From a bacterium (lineage in GTDB: Bacteria; Elusimicrobiota; Elusimicrobia; Elusimicrobiales; UBA9959): a DNA stretch of 10,187 bases. Position numbers and translations under genes: made by a program. The stretch covers positions 1-10,187 of the forward strand of contig JAJZVJ010000048.1 of the NCBI GenBank assembly GCA_021845705.1, in the 5' to 3' direction. The first letter of the stretch is position 1, and each line of letters starts with the position of its first letter. Positions 5,185 through 10,187 of this stretch are shown here, in pieces. The notes below the pieces were generated by a model. The model did not search any database. It had not been told where the DNA came from and saw only the letters and a program-made list of their open reading frames with translations.

Positions 5185-6516
5185 TTATTTATCCGCCAGG
5201 ACCTCCTTTATTTTTCCGCGCAGGATATAGCCCATAAGCAAGACCTGCGCGAGCGGGCCGGCAAGGTTGGCGGCCAGGCCCAGGCGTTCATCCGTATACG
5301 GGATAAACGCCGCGGCCGGGCCCTTCATTCCCGCGGGAAGCAGTATCAGCATTGGCAGGAAATATGCCAGCGCCAGGCAGGCCAGCGCCATCATTTCCGG
5401 GCGGCGGCTGGCGGAAAAACGGCACCACTGCAGGAACATCAGGTCCCTCAGCAGAAAAAGCGCGGCCACGGGGTAAACACGGCCGCTCGCGCCCGGCGCG
5501 GCGAACCCGTAAAGCAGGTAAAGGACCGCGGAAATGACCAGCATCGGCGCGGCCCCTTTTACCCAGGCAGGCGCGTCGTCGAGCCTGCGCGCGCGGCTTT
5601 CCCCGGCCAGCCAGCGCCGCCAGTATTCCCTGCGCTCGCTGGAAAGAAAGGCGGCCATGTAGGCGGCGAGTCCCGGCAGGAGAAGCGCCGCGAACTGTGG
5701 GGCCCCGTTGTACGAAAACCTGTGTTCGAAACCCGTAATATACCAGGCGAGGAAGAACAGGAAAGCCGGCAGCCGCCAGGCGCGGCGTTTTTCCAGCAGG
5801 TCCCTGCCTATCCTGTACCTGGCGCCCAGGAAGGCCCAGGCCGCGAACGCCATAAAGCTCGCCGTCAGGAACAGCACGCTTCCGGCCGGCCCGGGCTGCA
5901 GCCCGTAAAAGTATATCTCCGGGGAAAAAGACAGCCATAATGAATCGGCGTACCTGAAAGCCGAATTAAGCAGCACGGCGCAGGCCAGGCCCACCAGCGG
6001 GCCTGAAAGATGCCCGGCTCCCTTGCCGCCGGAATCGTCATAAGCGGAGGCGAGCAGGCCAAGGGCCATGGCGAACAGCGCTATAGAGAGGCCCAGGGCA
6101 TACCTTGAAAAGAACTCGTGGTAAACTCCCGGCGCAAGCGCCAGGGTGAGCGCCGCCGCCGGCAGCAGGCAGGCGAAAAGGAACCAGGGGAAAACCGGGG
6201 CCCCGAGCAGTTTCCCCGCCGCTATCTCTAACGAGGAGAGCGGCGTAAGGCGCTGAAGGTCCCAGGTGCGCTCCGCTTTTTCCTGCGTTACGGACCTGGC
6301 GGTGCAGATAGCCCCGTAAAAGACCAGCATATTGAACTGCATGAAGGTGACCGCGGACAAATAATCCTCCCAGGAGCCGGTGGTGCGGTACACCGAATAA
6401 GCCGTGGCGGCGCTGAGCGCCAGGGCCGCAGCCAGGCCCGAGATAAGCCTTATTTTGCCGGCTTCCTGCGCCCGGTAGCGGTAAATTTCGGGGAACATAT
6501 CGGCAGGGGCGCTCAT
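5185..6516 (-). CDS. ABC-2 type exporter permease
   Basis: A 443-residue membrane protein, the transmembrane partner of the ATPase encoded immediately upstream. Eleven or twelve hydrophobic segments are visible. The typical ABC-2 coupling motif is clear at about 79-105: EKAERTWDLQRLTPLSSLE followed by IAAGKLLGAP. It corresponds to the E-R-x-x-G-T-x-x-x-L-x-x-T-P-L-S-x-x-E-I-x-x-G-K pattern of this family. The length and double set of helices suggest two fused halves in one chain, with a basic cytoplasmic stretch at about 293-312 separating them. It starts with ATGA overlapping the ATPase stop and has GGAGGG six bases before the ATG, so the two are translationally coupled. The cargo is unknown; relatives export drugs, polysaccharides, lipids or peptides. 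The gene converges on the glycosyltransferase gene with only 33 bp between them and no evident terminator. Confidence 0.88.
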   Translation of the reverse strand: MSAPADMFPEIYRYRAQEAGKIRLISGLAAALALSAATAYSVYRTTGSWEDYLSAVTFMQFNMLVFYGAICTARSVTQEKAERTWDLQRLTPLSSLEIAAGKLLGAPVFPWFLFACLLPAAALTLALAPGVYHEFFSRYALGLSIALFAMALGLLASAYDDSGGKGAGHLSGPLVGLACAVLLNSAFRYADSLWLSFSPEIYFYGLQPGPAGSVLFLTASFMAFAAWAFLGARYRIGRDLLEKRRAWRLPAFLFFLAWYITGFEHRFSYNGAPQFAALLLPGLAAYMAAFLSSERREYWRRWLAGESRARRLDDAPAWVKGAAPMLVISAVLYLLYGFAAPGASGRVYPVAALFLLRDLMFLQWCRFSASRRPEMMALACLALAYFLPMLILLPAGMKGPAAAFIPYTDERLGLAANLAGPLAQVLLMGYILRGKIKEVLADK

Positions 6517-7445
6517 CTTTTTCCCTCCAGGGAGGCCAGGTAGGTATCCTGTATGCCGCCGCCTTCCTCTCCGAAATGCGTCACCTTTATGCCGCCGTCC
6601 ATAAGGCGTTTCAAAATGCCGGAAAGCTCCTCTTCCCCGCCGGAAAAATTAAAGGACACGCTGTCCCCTTCCGAGGCGGCGTCCGCGAGCCCCGCGCCTA
6701 GCAGAAGTTTCAGGGCGCCCTCCGGGCCGCCGGCGGCCTTCACGCGCACCCTGCGCTTTTTCACGATCGAGTCCCTAACCTCCGCGAGGCTCCCGCAGGC
6801 CACCATAACGCCCTCGCGCAGGATGGCCACGTGAGTGCAGTAATCCTCAAGCTCGGTGAGTATGTGGGAAGAAACTATAAGCGTCTTCCCGGCCTTAGAA
6901 AGCCGCGTGAACAGCTTCTGCAGGTCGTGCCGGGACTCGGGGTCAAGGCCGGAGGCCGGCTCGTCGAGCAGCAGCAGCGGCGGCTCGTGCAGCAGCGTGC
7001 GGCCTATGGCGAGGCGCTGGCGCATGCCCCTGGAAAGAGCCTGCACCTGGGCGCCCGCCTTGCCTGACAGGTCCACGTCGGCAAGCGTGCGGGTTATTAA
7101 ATTTTCCCTGCGGCCGCCGGGCACGCGGTAAGCGCGGGCAAAATAGCCCAGGTATTCCCCCACGGTCAGGTCCTCGTATAGGCCGAAGAAATCCGGCAGG
7201 AAGCCGACCGAAGCGTGCACGCCGCGCGGGTCCTCGTTTATGTCCACGCCGTTCACCACGGCGGTGCCGCGCGTGGGCTCCAGCACGGCCGCGAGCATCT
7301 TAAGCAGCGTGCTCTTGCCGGCGCCGTTAGGCCCCACCAGGGCCAGCACAGCGCCCGCGGGCACTGAAAAATTTACATCCCTGACCGCCACAAGTTCGCC
7401 GTATTCCCGCCTGAGGGCGGCAGTTCGCACTATTTCAGTTTTCAT
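6513..7445 (-). CDS. ABC transporter ATP-binding protein (ABC-2 exporter, CcmA/NatA-like)
   Basis: A 310-residue ATPase that powers the permease encoded downstream. The nucleotide-binding domain shows Walker A GPNGAGKST (38-46, Lys44), a Q-loop region GFLPDFFGLYEDLTVGEYL (81-99), signature LSRGMRQRL (137-145), Walker B LLLLDEP (157-163, catalytic Glu162), D-loop SGLD (165-168) and H-loop SSHIL with His194. The Q-loop position holds Asp85 rather than Gln; Glu or Asp there is seen in CcmA-type exporters. The signature has Arg for the second Gly, also common in that branch. The last 90 residues form an extra C-terminal domain (KKRRVRVKAAGGPEGALKLL and onward), as in multidrug and NatA-type ATPases. 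AAAGGG lies 5 nt before the ATG. It is first in a two-gene operon and divergent from prfC. Confidence 0.95.
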   Translation of the reverse strand: MKTEIVRTAALRREYGELVAVRDVNFSVPAGAVLALVGPNGAGKSTLLKMLAAVLEPTRGTAVVNGVDINEDPRGVHASVGFLPDFFGLYEDLTVGEYLGYFARAYRVPGGRRENLITRTLADVDLSGKAGAQVQALSRGMRQRLAIGRTLLHEPPLLLLDEPASGLDPESRHDLQKLFTRLSKAGKTLIVSSHILTELEDYCTHVAILREGVMVACGSLAEVRDSIVKKRRVRVKAAGGPEGALKLLLGAGLADAASEGDSVSFNFSGGEEELSGILKRLMDGGIKVTHFGEEGGGIQDTYLASLEGKR

Positions 7446-7548
7446 TTTTTCCCTTTAGCCGCGGCAATGGCCGGCTTCTAAAATATACTAAATTCACCCG
7501 CCGCCTGTTTTTTTATCCGGCTAAAAAAGATATCCTATACACAGCACC
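7446..7548. promoter_or_regulatory. Divergent intergenic region between ABC operon and prfC
   Basis: This 103-bp gap must hold promoters for both directions. Leftward, TATATT (minus strand, 7487 to 7482) is a plausible -10 about 36 nt before the ATPase ATG. Rightward, TATCCT (7531-7536) and TATACA (7536-7541) lie 12 and 7 nt before the prfC ATG. No convincing -35 hexamers are visible for either, and a run of seven T residues (7508-7514) separates the two sides. Confidence 0.35.
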
Positions 7549-9135
7549 ATGAATGAAATCGCCAGAAGGCGCACCTTCGCCATAATCTCGCACCCCGACG
7601 CAGGCAAGACCACACTTACGGAGAAACTGCTGCTTTACGGCGGGGCTTTGCACCTGGCGGGCACCGTTACGGCCCGCAAGAACCAGCGCGCCACCGCCTC
7701 CGACTGGATGGAGCTGGAAAAGAAGCGCGGCATCTCGATAAGTTCCACGGTGCTGCAGTTCGATTATAACGGTTTCCGCATCAACCTGCTGGACACCCCG
7801 GGCCACCGCGATTTCTCCGAGGACACCTACCGGGTGCTTACCGCCGTGGACGCGGCCATCATGGTGATAGACGCGGGCAAGGGCATAGAGAGCCAGACGC
7901 TGAAGCTCTTCGAGGTCTGCCGCCGCCGCCACATCCCCATCTTCACCTTCATGAACAAGATGGACCGCCCCTCCCGCGAGCCGCTGGAACTTATAGACGA
8001 GCTTGAAAAAACGCTGGGCCTTAAGCCCTTCCCCGTTAACTGGCCCATGGGCAGCGGCAAGGATTTCCGCGGCGTGTACGACCGCCTCACCAGGCAGGCT
8101 CATATGTTCGAGCGCACTCCGGGCGGCGCTTTCAGGGCCCCTGTGGAGGTAGCAAACATAAACGACCACCACATAAAAGACAAGATGGAGGCCGTCAGCT
8201 ACCGTAATTTCATAGAAGAAGTGGGCATGCTGGACCTGGCAGGCACGGAATATTCCGGGGAAGAAGTGCTCGCGGGCGAAACCACCCCGGTTTTCTTCGG
8301 CAGCGCGGTCAACAATTTCGGCATCCAGCTCATGCTGGACGGGTTCGTGGAACATTCGGCGCCCCCGGGGCCGCGCGACGCCTCCATGGGTTCCATCAGC
8401 CCGGATTTCCCGGCTTTTTCCGGCTTTATCTTCAAGATACAGGGCAATATGAACCCGCGCCACCGCGACAAAGTGGCCTTCGTGCGGGTCTGCTCCGGCA
8501 AATTCACCCGCGACATGACCGTGCACCATTCCGGCACCGGCAAGAAGATCCGGCTCTCCAATTCCAACAAGCTGTTCGGCCAGGACCGCGAGACCGTGGA
8601 CGAAGCCTGGCCGGGCGACATAGTGGGGCTGGTGGGCAACCAGGAATTCAAGATAGGCGATACGCTGACGGAGAACCCCGCCATAGTTTTCGACGAGATC
8701 CCGCGCTTCCCGCCGGAATGCTTCACCTACCTGCATAATCCCATCCCCTCTAAATCCAAACCGTTCAAGCTCGGGCTCGAGCAGCTTATCCTGGAAGGCG
8801 TGGTGCAGCAGTTCACCGTGAAAGACGCGCCCAGCGCCACCCCGCTGCTCGCGGCCGTAGGGCCGCTTCAGTTCGAAGTTACGCAGTACAGGCTGGAGGC
8901 GGAATACGGGGTGGAGTCCAGGCTGGAACCGGCCCCCTGGCAGTTCGTGCGCTGGCTGGACGCCGAAGGCAGCGGGATACTCGCGGGCGGCTCCATACAC
9001 CTGGCCGACAATGTGCGGCTGGGCGCCGACCCCGCCGGGAACGCCGTGATTTTTTTCCCCACCCCCTGGGCGCTGAAATACTTCAGCGACACCAATAAGA
9101 AGATAAAACTCTTCGAACTGCCGCAGCGTCCTTGA
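7549..9135 (+). CDS. prfC: Peptide chain release factor 3 (RF3)
   Basis: RF3 is a translational GTPase that speeds recycling of RF1/RF2 from the ribosome after stop-codon peptide release. The 528-residue length matches the bacterial family (E. coli RF3 is 529). The GTPase domain has P-loop SHPDAGKTT (14-22, Lys20), the RF3-characteristic segment SDWMELEKKRGISISSTV (51-68) with switch I, DTPGHRDFSEDTYR (82-95), NKMDR (136-140), and GSAVNNFGIQ near residue 255 as the G5 region. This is followed by the RF3-specific domains, including PRHRDKVAFVRVCSGKF and GDIVGLVGN. RF3 is distinguished from EF-G by the G1 sequence and by the absence of EF-G domain IV-V architecture. The ATG at 7549 gives the full conserved N-terminus. 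No Shine-Dalgarno precedes it, and -10-like boxes lie very close, so the mRNA may be leaderless. The gene appears monocistronic. Confidence 0.97.
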   Translation: MNEIARRRTFAIISHPDAGKTTLTEKLLLYGGALHLAGTVTARKNQRATASDWMELEKKRGISISSTVLQFDYNGFRINLLDTPGHRDFSEDTYRVLTAVDAAIMVIDAGKGIESQTLKLFEVCRRRHIPIFTFMNKMDRPSREPLELIDELEKTLGLKPFPVNWPMGSGKDFRGVYDRLTRQAHMFERTPGGAFRAPVEVANINDHHIKDKMEAVSYRNFIEEVGMLDLAGTEYSGEEVLAGETTPVFFGSAVNNFGIQLMLDGFVEHSAPPGPRDASMGSISPDFPAFSGFIFKIQGNMNPRHRDKVAFVRVCSGKFTRDMTVHHSGTGKKIRLSNSNKLFGQDRETVDEAWPGDIVGLVGNQEFKIGDTLTENPAIVFDEIPRFPPECFTYLHNPIPSKSKPFKLGLEQLILEGVVQQFTVKDAPSATPLLAAVGPLQFEVTQYRLEAEYGVESRLEPAPWQFVRWLDAEGSGILAGGSIHLADNVRLGADPAGNAVIFFPTPWALKYFSDTNKKIKLFELPQRP

Positions 9136-9138
9136 TAC

Positions 9139-9167
9139 TTGTCAACCCTGCTGCCGTTTTGTATAGT
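9139..9167 (+). promoter_or_regulatory. Sigma70-type promoter for the PAP2 phosphatase
   Basis: TTGTCA (9139-9144) and TATAGT (9162-9167) are each one base from the -35 and -10 consensus and are separated by exactly 17 bp. They lie just past the prfC stop codon and about 48-76 nt before the phosphatase ATG. This is the best promoter in the window, and it indicates that the phosphatase is transcribed independently of prfC. Confidence 0.75.
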
Positions 9168-9214
9168 GTTTTTACCGGCGGACCATAGCTATATCCCCGG
9201 GCAAAGAGGTTTTC

Positions 9215-10045
9215 ATGAAGAACAAAAAGACACTTACAGGCAGGCTTGCTGCCGCCGCCTTGATATTGTTCATCGCCGCGCCCGCGCTTTTTCCGGCCGG
9301 GCTTTCCGCCGCTGACACCGTGGACGCGCTTGCGCTTCGCGACCCTTTCTCCGGTCTGCCGCCCGCCGCATTGGAAACCGTCCCGGCTCCGCAAGCCGCA
9401 GAAGCCCTCCAGCCCGGGGTCTTCGACGTTCCAAGCGATAAAGTCTACTACCTGTCCCCCTGGCAGGTGGACATGTCCCAGGTCCCGGACGCCCCCGCCG
9501 ACGGTTCCGCCGTGGACAAAGAAGACCTTGCCGCGGTAAAGCGCTGGCAGGTAGAGCGCACGCAAGCCCAGTGCGCGGCCGCTAACGCCCAAAAGGACGC
9601 CACCTACGATGAATTTTTCGGCGCGGTGAGCCCCTTCGGGAACCCGGCCCCGGCCGAGGTGGAAAAGATCTTCTCAAAAGTGCGGGTCGACGCCGGCTCG
9701 ATAGACTACGTTGTAAAGTACAAATACAAGCGCCCCCGCCCTTTCCTGCGCGACTCGTCCATTAACCCCTGTATTGGCAGGGAGAGCGGCTACTCCTACC
9801 CCAGCGGCCACGCCACCACCTCACGCGTTTTCGGGCTGATACTCGCTGACCTTGTCCCGGCCGACGCGGCGAAATTCATGGCCTACGCCGACCAGGCCGC
9901 GCTGAACCGCGTCATAAGCGGGGTGCACCACCCCACGGACGTAGAGGCGGGAAAGACGCTCGGGGACGCCATCTACAAGGCGCTGAAACAGAACGGTAAT
10001 TTCAAAACGGACATGGCCACCCTGCGCAGGGACCTGAAACACTGA
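9215..10045 (+). CDS. Secreted class A-like acid phosphatase (PAP2 superfamily)
   Basis: The protein hydrolyses phosphate monoesters in the periplasm or outside the cell, by analogy with PhoN/PhoC-type non-specific acid phosphatases. The 276-residue protein has a Sec signal peptide (KNKK basic start, hydrophobic core 11-30, cleavage near GLSA-AD at 32). All three PAP2 motifs are present and in order. K-x6-R-P is K168 to R175-P176 within KYKYKRPRPF. PSGH is at 196-199 in SYPSGHATTSR. R-x5-H-x3-D is R232, H238 and D242 in NRVISGVHHPTD. H238 would be the nucleophile and H199 the general acid. The usual Ser before the last motif's Arg is Asn231. Residues 40-130 precede the core and include a proline- and alanine-rich part. 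AAGAGG at 9204-9209 is the ribosome site. A strong promoter precedes the gene and a terminator follows it, so it is monocistronic. Substrate preference cannot be read from the sequence. Confidence 0.92.
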   Translation: MKNKKTLTGRLAAAALILFIAAPALFPAGLSAADTVDALALRDPFSGLPPAALETVPAPQAAEALQPGVFDVPSDKVYYLSPWQVDMSQVPDAPADGSAVDKEDLAAVKRWQVERTQAQCAAANAQKDATYDEFFGAVSPFGNPAPAEVEKIFSKVRVDAGSIDYVVKYKYKRPRPFLRDSSINPCIGRESGYSYPSGHATTSRVFGLILADLVPADAAKFMAYADQAALNRVISGVHHPTDVEAGKTLGDAIYKALKQNGNFKTDMATLRRDLKH

Positions 10046-10088
10046 CGGCCGCGCTTAGCGGGCCAGGACTGGAATATTCCTGGAAGCG

Positions 10089-10119
10089 AAAAAGACGCCA
10101 AGCGGCGTCTTTTTCTTTT
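10089..10119. terminator. Bidirectional terminator after the PAP2 gene
   Basis: A perfect 11-bp stem (10089-10099 with 10104-10114) encloses a 4-nt AAGC loop. The 3' arm ends in TTTTT and is followed by CTTTT. The 5' arm begins with AAAAA, so on the minus strand it also ends in five T residues. It can stop both the phosphatase transcript and a leftward transcript from the gene at the right edge. Confidence 0.9.
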
Positions 10120-10142
10120 AACGGCGCCCGTTGCTCAAAAGG

Positions 10143-10187
10143 TCACACGCGCTTCACCGGCTGGTATTCCTTCAGCGGGTCCACGGG
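10143..10187 (-). CDS. C-terminal 14 codons of a gene entering from the right edge
   Basis: On the minus strand the last 45 bases read PVDPLKEYQPVKRV and then TGA (10145 to 10143). The codons have the same GC-ending style as the neighbours. The stop lies 24 bases from a hairpin that also works as a terminator in this direction, which supports a convergent gene ending here. The fragment is too short to identify a family. Another minus-strand frame is also open over this short span, so the call is tentative. Confidence 0.45.
   Translation of the reverse strand, partial: PVDPLKEYQPVKRV

Noticed and set aside
5288..5938. A 216-codon minus-strand frame inside the ABC permease gene
   Set aside because: It lies wholly inside the permease in another frame, has low-complexity Arg/Ala/Gly-rich content and no start signal. 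The permease has the real motifs.
7513..9000. A 495-codon open frame on the minus strand opposite prfC
   Set aside because: It is a by-product of GC-rich codon use in prfC. The product is rich in His, Arg, Gly and Ala with no recognisable domain, and the plus strand encodes a full RF3.
7549..9135. A functional link between RF3 (prfC) and the suspicious TGA at 580
   Set aside because: RF3 influences termination efficiency, but prfC is a common housekeeping gene about 7 kb away with its own control region. Proximity is not evidence of a link.
9083..9592. A 169-codon minus-strand frame crossing the prfC/PAP2 junction
   Set aside because: It overlaps two confident genes and the best promoter in the window, and shows no domain or ribosome site.
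1..10187. A defence, mobile or biosynthetic gene system
   Set aside because: I looked for transposases, integrases, toxin-antitoxin pairs, nucleases, direct-repeat arrays and biosynthetic enzymes and saw none. The window reads as ordinary chromosomal envelope and housekeeping genes.

Overview
This is about 10.2 kb of GC-rich (roughly 60%), gene-dense bacterial chromosome. It holds eight complete protein genes, a fragment of a gene at each edge, and one signal-peptide-like mini-ORF. I see no tRNA, rRNA, CRISPR array, insertion sequence or phage gene. The window suggests a diderm (outer-membrane) bacterium: there is a probable outer-membrane beta-barrel protein, a lipoprotein-type signal sequence, a secreted NlpC/P60 hydrolase and a PAP2 acid phosphatase. 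The mix of DUF6629, a GT-C glycosyltransferase with TPR repeats, RF3 and an uncharacterised ABC-2 exporter would fit an uncultured lineage such as Elusimicrobiota. That placement is inference from style only and rests on no marker gene.

Layout. Positions 2-262 hold the C-terminus of an unrecognised gene, closed by a strong terminator at 356-383. Positions 538-1176 hold a thiol peroxidase of the glutathione peroxidase family (start 667). In the same frame, just upstream, is a 14-residue lipoprotein-type signal sequence whose expected lipobox cysteine is a TGA stop. Positions 1278-1961 encode a DUF6629 membrane protein, which shares a bidirectional GAAA-loop terminator (1973-2005) with the convergent outer-membrane protein gene (2016-2729, minus strand). 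A 42-bp divergent promoter region separates that gene from a secreted NlpC/P60 hydrolase (2772-3233). A GT-C glycosyltransferase with a TPR tail follows (3292-5151). It converges on an ABC-2 exporter operon read leftward (ATPase 6513-7445, permease 5185-6516, 4-bp overlap). Across a 103-bp divergent gap, prfC (RF3) runs rightward (7549-9135). A good sigma70-type promoter over its 3' end drives a secreted class A-like PAP2 phosphatase (9215-10045). A bidirectional terminator (10089-10119) separates it from a convergent gene of which only the last 14 codons are present.

The genes do not form one pathway. The common theme is the cell envelope: a hydrolase, an outer-membrane protein, a glycosyltransferase, an exporter and a periplasmic phosphatase, next to housekeeping translation termination (RF3) and peroxide detoxification. 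The most unusual feature is the TGA at the lipobox cysteine upstream of the peroxidase. It may be a nonsense mutation that turned a lipoprotein enzyme into a cytoplasmic one, a leader-peptide arrangement, or a sequencing error. Two genes (NlpC/P60 and, less clearly, prfC) have -10-like boxes so close to the ATG, with no Shine-Dalgarno, that leaderless mRNAs are plausible.
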